64,000 nt of DNA from Stomoxys calcitrans (Eukaryota > Arthropoda > Insecta > Diptera > Muscidae), in contig NC_081555.1 in NCBI RefSeq assembly GCF_963082655.1, forward strand, positions 31,605,266 through 31,669,265, in the 5' to 3' direction. The notes under the pieces were generated by a model. It ran no database searches and was not told the origin of the DNA. It worked only from the letters and a program-made list of their open reading frames with translations. Positions 1-10,739 of the stretch are shown here, piece after piece; within the stretch, counting starts at the first letter, position 1; each line of letters opens with the position of its first letter. Position numbers and translations under genes: made by a program.

Positions 1-125
1 TCACTTCTTTTTTAAAACATGTCTCACCGTTTGGGCTTGGCGACAAAAAGCGGACCTAGTCGTGAGCTTCAACTCAAACCGGAATACAACCATTGCTATG
101 AGAGAACCATACTTACTGGTACCAT
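1..125 (+). repeat. Degenerate SINE-T 3' remnant
   Basis: The stretch around 28-110 follows the 3' half of the SINE-T copies at 36.2, 37.5 and 56.6 kb in order: a GCCGTTTGGACTCGGC-like block, AAAAAG, a GAGCTT-AACT block, then CATTG-TATGAGAGAA. It is heavily mutated and lacks the tRNA-like head. The match rests on block order, so it could be coincidental at the single-block level. Confidence 0.35.
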
Positions 126-167
126 ATAGTTCCTACAATTTCTTTGAAAAAACTTCCTTGTCAGGAA

Positions 168-3100
168 GGGTAGTTTAAGTACCCTCTCACTTGGGGAAAG
201 TAGTTATAGAACTCTCTCTATTAAGGTAAGGGTAGTTTTAATACCCTTTTTCTTGAGGAAGGTGGTTTTAGTATCATTTCTCTTGGTAAAGGGTAGTTTT
301 AGTACCCTTTACCATGGGGAAGGGTAGTTTTAGTACCCTTTATCTTGGGGAAGATTTTAGTTTTAGTACCACTTTTCTTGAGAAATTGTAGTTTAAGTAC
401 CCCTTCCATTGGGGAAGGGTAGTTTTAGTACCCTTTTCTTTGCGGAAGCGCAGTTTTAGTGCCCTCTCTAATGGGAAAGGGTGGTTTGAGCAACCTTTCC
501 CATGGGGAAGGGTAGTTCCAGTAATCTTTCTATATGCGGAAGGGCAGTTTTAGTACACTTTCTCATAGGAAATGGTAGTTTTAGTACACTTTCCATAAGG
601 AAGAGTAGATTTAGTACCCTTTCCCATGAAGAAGGGAAGTTTAAGAACCCGTTCTCTTGGGGAAGAGTAGTTGTAGTACCTTTTCCCTTGGGGAAGGGTA
701 GTTTTAGTACACTCTCTCTTGGGGAAGGGTAGTTTTTGTACCCTCTCCCTTGGGAAAAGGTAGTTTTAATACCCTTTCCCTTTGGGAAGGGTAGCTTTAG
801 TTCCCTTTCTCTTGGGGAAGGGTAGTTTTAATACCCTCTCCCTTGGGGAAGGGTAATTCCAGTATTCTCTCAATTGGGGAAGGTTGTGTCAGTATCCCCT
901 CACTTGAGGAAGAGTAGTTTTAGCACCCTTTCTTTTGGGGAAGGGTAGTTTTAGTGCCCTTTCTTTTAGGGAAGGGTGGTTTTAGCACCCTTTCTTTTGG
1001 GGAAGTGTTGTTTTAGTACCCGTTCTCTTGGGGAAGAGTAGTTTTAGTACCCTTTCCGTTGGGGAAGGGTAGTTTTAGTACCCTCTCCCTTGGGGAAGGG
1101 TAGTTTTAGTACCCTCTCCCTTGGGGAAGGGTAGTTTTAGTACCCCCTCCCTTGGGGAAGGGTAGTTTTAGTACCCTCTCCCTTGGGGAAGGGTAGTTTT
1201 AATACCCTTTCCCTTTGGGAAGGGTAGTTTTAATACCCTTTCCCTTTGGGAAGGGTAGCTTTAGCTCTCATTTTTTTGGGGAAAGGTAGTTTCATTATCC
1301 ACTCACTTGGGGAAGGGTATTGTTAGTATCCTCTCACTTGGGGAAGAGTAGTTTTAGCATCCTTTCTTTTGGGGAAGGGTAGTTTTAGTACCCTTTCTTT
1401 AAGGGAAGGGTAGTTTTTGCATCCTTTCTTTTTGGGAATGTGTAGTTTTAGTACCCTTTCTTTTTGGGAAAGTGTAATTTTAGTACCCTTTCTTTAAGAG
1501 AAGGGTAGTTTTAGTACCACTTCTTTGAGGAAAGGGTTGTTTTAGTACCCTTCTTTAAGGGAAGGGCAATTTCAGTACTCTTTCTTCAAATCAAAGGCAG
1601 TTTTATTACCCTTTCATTAAGGGAAGGGTACTTTTAGTACCCTTTCTTTATGGGAAGAGAACTTTTAGTACCCTTTATTTAAGGGAAGGGAACTCTTATT
1701 ACCCTTTCTTCAAGGGAAGGGTATTTTTAGTACTCTTTCTTTAAGGGAAGGGTAGTTCCAGTAATCTTTCTATATGCGGAAGGGCAGTTTTAGTACACTT
1801 TCTCATAGGAAATGGTAGTTTTAGTACACTTTCCCATAAGGAAGAGTAGTTTTAGTACCCTTTCCCATGAAGAAGGGAAGTTTAAGAACCCGTTCTCTTG
1901 GGGAAGAGTAGTTGTAGTACCTTTTCCCTTGGGGAAGGGTAGTTTTAGTACACTCTCTCTTGGGGAAGGGTAGTTTTTGTACCCTCTCCCTTGGGGAAAG
2001 GTAGTTTTAATACCCTTTCCCTTTGGGAAGGGTAGCTTTAGTTCCCTTTCTCTTGGGGAAGGGTAGTTTTAGTACACTCTCCCTTGGGGAAGGGTAGTTC
2101 CAGTATTCTCTCAATTGGGGAAGGTTGTGTCAGTATCCTCTCACTTGGGGAAGAGTAGTTTTAGCACCCTTTCTTTTGGGGAAGGGTAGTTTTAGTGCCC
2201 TGTCTTTTAGGGAAGGGTGGTTTTAGCACCCTTTCTTTTGGGAAAGTGTTGTTTTATTACCCGTTCTCTTGGGGAAGAGTAGTTTTACTACCCTTTCCCT
2301 TGGGGAAGGGTAGTTTTAGTACCCTCTCCCTTGGGGAAGGGTAGTTTTAGTACCCCCTCCCTTGGGGAAGGGTAGTTTTAGTACCCTCTACCTTGGGGAA
2401 GGGTAGTTTTAATACCCTTTCCCTTTGGGAAGGGTAGCTTTAGCTCTCATTCTCTTGGGGGAAAGGTAGTTTCATTATTCTCTCACTTGGGAAAGGGTAG
2501 TGTTAGTATCCCCTCACTTGGGGAAGAGTAGTTTTAGCATCCTTTCTTTTGGGGAACGGTAGTTTTAGTACTCTTTCTTTAAGGAAAGGGTGGTTTTTGC
2601 ATCCTTTCTTTTTGGGAATGTGTAGTTTTAGTACCCTTTCTTTTTGGGAAAGTGTAGTTTTAGTACCCTTTCTTTAAGAGAAGGGTAGTTTTAGTACCAC
2701 TTCTTTGAGGAAAAGGTTGTTTTAGTACCCTTCTTTAAGGGAAGGGCAGTTTCAGTACTCTTTCTTCAAATCAAAGGCAGTTTTATTACCCTTTCTTTAA
2801 GGGAAGGGTACTTTTAGTACCCTTTCTTTATGGGAAAAGAACTTTTAGTACCCTTTCTTTAAGGGAAGGGAACTCTTATTACCCTTTCTTCAAGGGAAGG
2901 GTATTTTTAGTACTCTTTCATTAAGGGAAGGGTATTTTTGTATAGTATATTTAGTACCCTTTCTTTTGAGGAAGGGTAGTTTTAGTACCCTTTCTCTTGC
3001 AAAGGGGTAATTTTTGTACCCTTTCCCTTAGGTAAAGGTAGTTTAAGTACCCTTTTCCTAGCGGAAGGACAGATTTAGTATCTTTTCCCTGGCGGAAGGG

Positions 3101-3590
3101 GAGATTTAGTACCCCTTCCCCAGCAGAAGAGCAGATATAGTACTCTTTTCCTAGCGAAAGGACAGATTTACTACATTTTTCCTGGCGGAAGGGCCGTACT
3201 AGTACTCTTTCCGTAGCGGGAGGGAAGATTAGATACCCTCTTCCTAGTGAAAGTCCAGATCTAGTACTCTATCTCTTGGAGAAGGAAAGTTTTAGTACCT
3301 TTTTCCATAAGGAAGGATAGTTTTAGTACTTTTCTTGGGGAAGTGTAGTTTTAGAACCCTTTCTCTTGAAGAAAGGTAGTTTTGGTACCCTTTCCCTTGG
3401 GGAAGTGTGGTTTTAGTACCCTTTCCCTTTGGCGAAGCATAGTTTTAGTACTCTTTCTCTTGGAAAAGGGTAGTTTTAGTACCCTTTCCCTTGGGGAACG
3501 GTAGTTTAAGTACGACATTCTCCTGGGGGAAGGGAAGTTATAATAGCCTTTCATTTGGGAGAAGGAAAGTTATAGTAGCCTTCCAAAAAA
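168..3590. repeat. PAL31 satellite block 1: palindromic 31-bp tandem repeat
   Basis: About 110 consecutive units follow GGGAAGGGTA-GTTTTAG-TACCCTTTCCC-TTG. The best conserved units (about 1050-1230) have a period of exactly 31 bp. The two arms of each unit are reverse complements, and the end of one unit plus the start of the next are too (TACCCTTTCCC-TTG-GGGAAGGGTA). The array is therefore a run of inverted repeats with alternating 7-bp and 2-4-bp spacers. Sub-variants carry TTTAAGGG (about 1490-1750, 2640-2940) or CTAGCGGAAGG (about 3050-3260). The unit is not a multiple of three, and the open frames inside (for example 502-732) are not genes. It is not telomeric, although units are G-rich on one strand. 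Confidence 0.9.
511..2938. repeat. Higher-order duplication inside PAL31 block 1
   Basis: The run of variant units beginning GGTAGTTCCAGTAATC at 511 recurs in the same order beginning at 1751. Rare variants such as TATATGCGGAAGGGCAG, the GAAGAAGGGAAG unit and the TCTTCAAATCAAAGGC unit (about 1584 and 2764) recur at matching places. Copy 1 is 1,240 bp; copy 2 runs to about 2938 and is roughly 50 bp shorter, consistent with loss or gain of a few homogenised CTCTCCC units. The two copies differ at scattered bases, so the duplication postdates most unit divergence. Confidence 0.85.
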
Positions 3591-3689
3591 TTTATCTATG
3601 AAAATTTTCTTTAGTTAATTTTTATAGCGAAAGTTTACTATGAAATTATCCGTTAGTAAATCTTCTTGTAAAAGCAGATGAGGCAGTAC

Positions 3690-3986
3690 TTGTAGTATTT
3701 GAGAGAAAGATTCTTCGTAAAGTATATGGACCAGTTTACGTTAATGGAGAATATAGGCGACGTATGAACCACGAGAATGGATGAAGAAACTCCAGCAAAG
3801 AAGCCGTTTGAAGGCAAACACGGTGGTACACGCAAACCGGGAAGACCAAAAGCCCAATGGAAAGATCAAGTGAAGGGAGACACCTCGAAACTTGGTGTCA
3901 GAAATTTTAGAATGAACGTTCGGCTTGTGGAGCAAATGTTCCGTCATAGCCAATTAAAGAAAGAAAGAAGAAAACATTTTCAGTGA
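3690..3986 (+). pseudogene. LINE 3' fragment (C-terminal end of RT polyprotein, LINE D family)
   Basis: This aligns with the 3' end of LINE D at about 32450-32815: the ARKIL-K-YGP start, then RMDEE-PAKK-FEG, the GRPKAQWKDQVKGD motif and KLGVRNFRMN. It lacks two internal blocks present in LINE D, of about 57 bp before the MDEE codons and about 34 bp after FRMN. The open frame 3777-3986 survives but has no start of its own, and it is a relic. It sits just downstream of the satellite block. Confidence 0.8.
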
Positions 3987-5630
3987 GAGTTTTTTTTTTA
4001 ATTTTCACTCTGAGTATTTTTTTTAATAAATATTCACTTTGAAATTCGTCTTTAAGCGTCATTATATTTCTTTTAAATTTCCATTGCTACTGACTTGAAA
4101 ACTTTTATTTAGGAAATTATAACTCTCTCTTTTTTTTTTCATTGACAATTATAAGACAAAGACTGATATGCCACAATGTCACATCAAATTAATAATAATA
4201 CAGAGAAGATTCCTTTAAGGATATTGTCAGAAGATGTTTGTGAAAAGTATCATCTTGCCGCAACATGTTGTAAAAGCAAATGCGTATCCTATGACAGCAC
4301 TTCATTTATCCATTCCCATATCAACTTCATCATCAAGTCTTAAGAGTCAATTTCCTAGGAAGACTTAATGCAGGCAAACGGAATTGCCAAATTAATGCGC
4401 ACACATCCTTACAACAAATTAACATATTAACAATTAAGTCAAATAAAGAAAGTACGAAAGAAGACAACAAAAGAGAACAATGAACATAGGAAAACGGATC
4501 TATACACCATGCCATGTGATAAGGAGGAAAATGCTTAAAAATAAATGTTTTATTAATTGTATCATCTTAATATTTGGCGTGATGTTATGGCATAGAAATT
4601 TGATAAGACAAACCACCTACCACCACTCGGCACACACATGAACAGACATCTTCGTGTCCTAATAAAGTAATCAAATCAATTTGGTAAAATTCAAAACATG
4701 GGTGTTTTTGATATTTTCACATGCCCCAATAGCTTTGAAATACAAGATTAGTGACAGAAGTCAAGTATTACACACAAGGAAGGAAAGAAGCACCTTCTTC
4801 ACCTTCTTCTACTGCCAAAGACTTTGGTAGAAATATATGCAGTAAATTACCGCTTATTGATACGAAGTAATATGAAAAGAATTTTAAACTGTCTTCAATA
4901 CAAATGAGCTGTAATTTGTACACGTGCTCAATAAGGATACCATGTCAGCAAACTCGCTCACTCGTTCGCCATCGGTGTCTTGATATCGTATAGCTATTAT
5001 AAAATACAACAGTTAATGTGTTCGGCAACGGCAATAACAGCAGGACCTGTAAACGGGTGCGTTTAAACTCACTGAACTGATGAGGAGGTGTTAACAACGG
5101 TTAAGGTTCAATAGCAGAGGCAGGCTGTAGGGGATAACAACTAAGCCCTCTAAGCAATAGGAAGGGGAATGTGGCATGTAAAGCGACAGCGTTTCTTGAT
5201 TATTCGAACAGGGTATATTAGCATTTTAAAATCAGGGAGTATGTGAAAGCTCTGCGTTTGTGAAATAAGAACGTGTTGAGTTTGTCTTGCCTTGTAGTTG
5301 TCAAATAATTGATCGGTATTATGAGATTTTATTAAATGTTCCATGAGAAGAAACATAAATTAATTAATAATACCAATATTGCCATCCTAATCGCAGGGGT
5401 TTACTAATATTACATAATTTATTAGCTTTAAAAAGGTTGTTTTAGGTAAAGCGATACCAATAACCGTTTTAGACAAAAAAATTTAAAACAACCAAATAAT
5501 TTTATCTTCGACAATTAGGATCAGATGAGGTTGGAGGAGAATGACTCACAGGGCCATAAACTACTAAAAATCTAGTTAATAGTTATTTTAAGACTATAGT
5601 CAAGGGAAAGCAATGTTGTTCAATAAAAAA
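3987..5630. other. No recognisable feature (1.6 kb)
   Basis: AT-rich single-copy-looking DNA. I see no transposon signature, no ORF of recognisable family and no tandem repeat. Short T-runs lie at about 3990-4140. Could be intergenic or intronic host DNA. Confidence 0.4.
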
Positions 5631-5693
5631 ACACATAAAATTCAGAAAAATTCATGAAATCTTTATTTGAATCGATAGTACGGTCCATATAAT

Positions 5694-6383
5694 TTAATGC
5701 TTAAAGATAATTTCATGCAAATGTTGACCGTGACTGCGACTCAAATTGTCCACCCGCTTAGTCCATTTTTGGCATACTCTTTCCAGCATTTCGGCCAGTA
5801 TCCCACGAATAAATGCTTCAATATTGTCTTCCTATGCGTCAATTGAAGTGGGCTTGTCTGTAATATAGCCCCACAAAAAATTGTCTAAAAGCGTTAAATC
5901 ACATCATCTAGGCGATTAATTGACCAGTCCCGAACATGAAATAAAATGTTCACCGAACTCGTCTCTCAATAAGTCCATTTTTACGCGTGCTGTGTGGCAT
6001 GTGACACCGTCTGGTCGAAACCACATGTCATGCAAGTCAAGCTCTTGTATTTTTGAGTTGAATACCATATCATGATAGTGCTCACCATTCACAGTTACGT
6101 TAGGATTCGCATCTTCATTGAAGAAGTACGGTCCAATGATGTCACCAGCCCATAAACCGCACCAAACTGTGACTTTTTCTAGATGCATTGGTAGTTTTTG
6201 CAATGCTTCTGGCTGATCTTCACTCCAAAGCCGACAATTCTGCTCATTTACGTACCCATTGAGCCAAAAATGAGCTTCGTCGCTGAACATAATTTGAACA
6301 CGATGAACTTTCTTAAAAGAGCACGCATTTTGATAATAAAATTCAATGATTTGAAAGCTCTGTTCATTTGTAAGAGGATTCAT
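5694..6383 (-). pseudogene. Broken DD41D Tc1/mariner-superfamily transposase, copy 1
   Basis: The frame starts with MNPLTNEQ at 6383 and ends EIIFKH-stop at 5694. After about 25 N-terminal residues (FYYQNACSFKKVHR) it jumps straight to the catalytic core IMFSDEAHFWLNGYVN, so most of the helix-turn-helix region and linker are deleted. Catalytic aspartates are seen in FSDEAHFW, in RPDGVTCHT (family form looks like QQDG) and in LTLLDNFLWG. There are 41 codons between the second and third, the spacing of DD41D elements. Two in-frame stops (TAA after SGLVN, TGA before CDLT) interrupt the core, and another is seen near the C terminus. Non-functional. A second copy lies at 13.56 kb in the opposite orientation. 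Confidence 0.85.
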
Positions 6384-6481
6384 GGTTAAATTATAGACCA
6401 AACCGAAGATGTTTGACAGTGAAACAAAACACGAAATGTGCGTGAGCTGTTTAAACCAGTGTTGCCAAAAAGATAATAGCT
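6384..6481 (-). repeat. 5' flank/terminal segment of the DD41D element
   Basis: Read on the minus strand, this holds TATTATCTTTTTGGCAACAC about 90 bp before the transposase start. The same order and nearly the same sequence precede the copy at 13560 (13461-13559). It is therefore transposon sequence, probably reaching to or near the 5' terminus. I could not find a matching inverted copy at the other end of either element. Confidence 0.6.
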
Positions 6482-6599
6482 AAAAAAATTACCTTTTATT
6501 TCGTAAGAATCGAATTTTAATAAAGGCCAAAGTGACAAAAAAAAATTTTTGAAAAAAAATCCATAAAAACTAATTTTTACCAAATTTTCTATTTCCAAA

Positions 6600-9425
6600 T
6601 TTTCTAAACAAATTTTTGTATTATTTTTTTTTCCTTGGGGAATGTTACTTTCAATGCCTTTTTCTTGGGAAAAATAGTTTTAATACTCTTTTCCTTGAGG
6701 AGGCTTGTTCGAATACAGTTTCAATTGGGGAGGGGCTAGTGCTCACCATTCACAGTTAAAGTTTCAGTACCTTTTACTTTAGGGCAAGCTAATTTTAGTA
6801 CTTTTTCGTTGACGAAGGGTAATTAAAGTACCCTCTTCCTTGGGGAAGTGTAGTTTAAATAATCTTTTGCTTGAAAAAGGTTAGTTTTATACACTTTCCA
6901 TTGGAAATGGGTAGTTTTAGTACCATTTCCCTTGGATAAGAACGGTTTTAGTTCCTTTCCCTTCGGTTAGATATGTATGTTTTAGAACTCTTTCCATTAG
7001 AGAAATTTAGTTCTAGTACCCTTTCCTTCAGCAACCCTTCCCTTAGGGAAGGTTAATTTTACTACCCTTTCCTTAAGACAAGTTTATTTAGCAACCTTTC
7101 TCTTAAGTAAACTTAGTTTTAGTTTAGTTCTGGTGTTTTTAGTACCCTTTCCCTTGGGGAAGGGAAGGTTTAGTACCCTTTTCCTATGGAAATGTGGGTT
7201 TTAGCACTCTTTCCCTTAGAGAAATTTTGTTTTAGTACCCTTTCCTCTAATTTTAGTACCGTCTTTCTTAGAGAATGTTAATTTTATACCGTTTCTACAA
7301 GGGAAGGTTAGTTGGAGCAACCCTTCCCTAAGTGTTGGCTAATTTGAGTACCCTTTCATTGCCGGAAGCTTAGTTTTTGTACACTTTCCCTTAGGGAAGC
7401 TTAGTTTTAATACAATTCGTAGTTTAATACCCTTAGTTACAGAACACTTTTCCTTAGGGTAAAAGAGTGATTTTAGTACACTTTCGCTTGGGCAAGAGTA
7501 GGTTTTGTACGCTTTCCCTTGAAACAAGTAAGATTTAGTAACCTTTTTTCTGGGGGAGAGTAAATTTTAGTGCTATTCCCTTTAGGGAAGCTAAGTTTAG
7601 GCAACCTTTCCATTGGGATTGGTTGGTTTTAATATCATTTCCCTTAGGCAAGATAGATTTTAGTACCATTCCCCTTAGGAAAGGTTATTTTTAATACCCT
7701 TTCCCTTAGGGAAGCTTAGTTTCAAAATCCTTTTCCCTTAGTGAAGGCTAGTTTAAGAGAAGAGTAGTTACCTTTCGAAAAGGGAAGGTTAGTGTTGATA
7801 CCCTTTCACTTGAGACAGGTAAATCTCAGTAACATTTTCCTTAGGAAAAGATAGTTTTAGAACCCTTTCCTTTGGGGATGGGTAGGTTTAACACCCTTTA
7901 CCTTGGGCAACGTTAGTTTTAGTACCATTTCCGTTGGGGAAGAATAGTTTTAATATTATTTTCCTTTAATGAAGGTTAGTTTAAGTACACCTGTCCTTAT
8001 GGAAAAGAGCAGCTTTAGTGTCCTTTACCTTTGGCTATGGTAGTAAGGTACTAACCTTCTCCCTTGGGGAAGGGTAATTTTAATAAGCTTGTACCTTACG
8101 GAAGCTTAGCTTAAATACCCTTTTCCTTAGGGAAACTTAGTGTTAGAACCCTTTTCCTTAGTGAAGATTATTTTCAATATCCTTTTCCCTTAGGGAAGGT
8201 TAGTTTTAATATAATTTTCCCTTAAGGAAGGTTAGTTTAAGGACGCTTATCCTTATGAAAAAGAGTAGCTTAATACCCTTTACCTTGGGGAAGGATAAGT
8301 TTAGTACCTTTTACCTTGGGTAACGAAATTTTTAGTACCCTTTCCCTTGAGGAAGGGTAGTTTTAGTACGCTTTCCCTTGAGGAAGGGTAGTTTTGGTAC
8401 TCTTTTCCTTAAGGAAGGGTTGTTTTAGTACTACTTCCCTTAGAGAAATTTAGTATTAGTACTCTTTGTCTAGGGAAGATTAATTTTAGCATTTTTTCCC
8501 TTAGGAAAAGTAACTTTAAGTAATCTTTTCTTTAGGGTAGGCAAGGTTTAGTGCTCTTTCTCTTAAGGAAGTTTAGTTTTAACACACTTTCCCTAAGGGC
8601 AGCTTGATTTTAGTACCGTTTTCCTTAGGGAAAATTAGTTAAAGTAAACTTTCCTCAGGGAAGGGTAGTTTTAGTACGCCTTGCCTTAGGGAAGGGTAGT
8701 TTTTGTACCCTTTGCCCGGGGGAAGGGTAGTTTTCGTGCCCTTTCCCTTGGGAAAGGCCTGTTTTAGTACCCTTTACATTGGAAAACGGTAGTTTTAGCA
8801 CCCTTTCCCTTCAGGAAGGGTTGTTTTAGTACTCTTTCTCTCAGATAAATTTAGTTTTAGTACTCTTTGGGAATATTAATTTTAGAATTCTTTACATTAA
8901 GAAGGCGTAATTTTAGTATCCTTTCCCTTAGGAAAGATTACTTTTAGCAACGTTTTCTTTAGGGAAAGTAAAGGGTTAGTGCTCTTTCTCTTAAGTAAGT
9001 TTGGTTTTTGCACACTTTCTTTTAGGGCAGCTTAACTCTAGTACCGTTTCCCTTAGGGAAACTTAGTTTTAGTACACTTTTCCTCAGGAAAGTTAGTTTG
9101 AGTACCCTTTCCCTTGGAACAGGGTAGTTTTATTACCCTTTCCCTGGGTAATAAAAAGGGTTAGGGTAGTTTTTGTGCTCTTTCCCGTGGGTTAGGGAGT
9201 TTAAGTACCTCTTCCCATTAAAAAAAGCAGTAGATTTAGTACACGTTCCTTTGGGAAAGTGTAGTTTAATTACCTTTACCCTTGGGGAGGGTAGGTTTAG
9301 TACTCTTTCCCTTGGAAAAGCGTAGTTTTAGTATCCTTTTTTTTACAAACGAGGAGTTTCAGCACCCTTTACTTTACAAAAAAGTAGTTTTAGAACCCTG
9401 TCCTTTAGAATAGTGAAGTTTTAGT
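6600..9425. repeat. PAL31 satellite block 2 (diverged)
   Basis: Same palindromic unit as block 1, but much more diverged, with many units carrying CCCTTAGGG in place of CCCTTGGGG at the short-spacer junction (TTTCCCTTAGGGAAGC and similar). Units remain about 28-32 bp and alternate arm orientation as in block 1. Unit decay is strongest at the edges (6620-6900 and 9200-9420). A 22-bp piece of the neighbouring transposase lies inside at 6737-6758. Confidence 0.85.
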
Positions 9426-9569
9426 AATCGTATTGTATTGCGATCTGCCAACTGACAGCTCTTTCGTAAAACTTGACATTTCTGAGGTTATACGTACTCA
9501 GAACGTTTTGACAAACGAGCGCTATTTGTGTTGTTTACAGTAACTTAAAATACTCATCTTGCTCAAAAA

Positions 9570-10138
9570 ATGAAATTAAATCGTGAACATTTTCGTGCGA
9601 ATATTTTTTTACAACATTCGACGTGGATTAACTCAACAACAGTGCATCGATGAACTTAATTCAATTTTTGGCGATGAAGCTCCATCAAGGACCAGTGTTT
9701 ATCGTGAGGAATTTCGTGAAGGTCGTCCAAAATCAGTTGTTGTTCCAAAAACCATTTATGCTGTGCGCCAACTGATATTGCAAGAACGTCATGTAACCTA
9801 TCGTGAAATTGAGACAACCTTAGGCTTTAGTGGGGCCAGCATTCATTCAATATTGCATGAACATTTGACAATAATCAACCGCTCAAAAAAAGGCTCGTGT
9901 CGATTGGTCGAAAGAAATGCTCCAAAAATACGAAACAACTGCATTTTTGAGCACTCAAAACATCGATTTGATGAGTCATCCACCGTATAGTCCTGACTTG
10001 GCACCAAATGACTTCTTTTTATTCCCGTACGTAAAAAATAAAATGAGAGGTCATCGTTTTTCGACACCTGAAGCAGCGATTGATGTGTTCAGAATTCATT
10101 TTTTTGGAGATACCTCAATCATAGGGGCACATTTTTAA
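9570..10138 (+). pseudogene. Broken SETMAR-like mariner transposase
   Basis: The natural start is probably ATG at 9570 (MKLNREHFRANIF). An extra T in the T-run near 9605 then shifts the frame into FYNIRRGLTQQQCIDELNSI, the first helix-turn-helix. A short block is missing between TSVYR and EEFREGRP. The second helix-turn-helix follows (TYREIETTLGFSGASIHSIL). Another frameshift lies near 9880, after which KARVDWSKEMLQKY jumps to TTAFLSTQNIDLMSHPPYS. This junction deletes the part carrying the first two catalytic aspartates, and only PDLAPNDF remains. The C terminus is scrambled after FRIHF. It cannot encode an active enzyme. I could not identify the terminal inverted repeats. Confidence 0.8.
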
Positions 10139-10314
10139 AAACAATAAAGCGATTTTCAATGATTAATATTTGTTTTTGTGTTCTCTAATCCCGAAATATA
10201 AAAGGCAACGCTCGTATTTAACTACAGAAACTGGGTCATGATCAAGGTTCAGAAAAGAGCGTTTTAGGGTATACTGGCCCAGTAGAGCCCAAAGCACAAT
10301 CACTCTATTTTTAC

Positions 10315-10480
10315 CCACCATCAAAGGAAGGGGGTATCATCATTTTATCATTCCGTTTACAACACATCCAAATATCCATTCCCGACCTTATAAGGTATAA
10401 ATGTTTTTGGTCCTCGTGAACATCTTAGTCGAGCTATGTCCGTCTGTCTGTTGAAATTACGCAGCAGTCTTATAAAAAGT
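10315..10480 (-). repeat. HEL-like element tail, fragment
   Basis: On the minus strand this reads CAGACAGACGGACATAGCTCGAC, then GGGAATGGATATTTGGATGTGTTG, GTAAACGGAATGATAAAATG and a GATACCCCCTTCCTT end. That is the order seen at the tail of the element at 18.4-18.55 kb. The head and central units are absent. Confidence 0.7.
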
Positions 10481-10544
10481 AGATATTAAGAAAATATTAC
10501 CCCTCAAAAAACTGTATTCTATTACTCGATTTGGCTGAAATTTT

Positions 10545-10650
10545 GGACAATTATATGTCTTAAGTTCCGCGACATCCGATTCAAGCATGTGAAGATTGGA
10601 CAATTATATGTCTTAAGTTCCCCGACATCCGATTCAAGCATGTGAATTAG
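10545..10650. repeat. 53-bp tandem duplication
   Basis: The segment GGACAATTATATGTCTTAAG through GCATGTGAAGATT is present twice in direct tandem (starting 10545 and 10598) with one base difference (CCGCGAC versus CCCCGAC). It lies just inside the HEL-like fragment, after the phrase CGATTTGGCTGAAATTTT that is typical of HEL-like central units. Confidence 0.85.
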
Positions 10651-10739
10651 TCTTATCATCAAACTCAGAAACAGCTGCATTAGCCAGGAACTTTTACTTG
10701 TGGAGGAGTAAAAATAAAATCTAACAAAAAACACTTTAC

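Noticed and set aside
502..732. 76-codon frame in the PAL31 array
   Set aside because: The 31-bp unit is not a multiple of three and the frame is not conserved in the duplicate at 1742-1970.
168..9425. CRISPR-like or telomeric array
   Set aside because: Repeats are contiguous with no unique spacers, so not CRISPR. TTAGGG appears only within CCCTTAGGG junctions and not as tandem hexamers. Flies also lack such telomeres.
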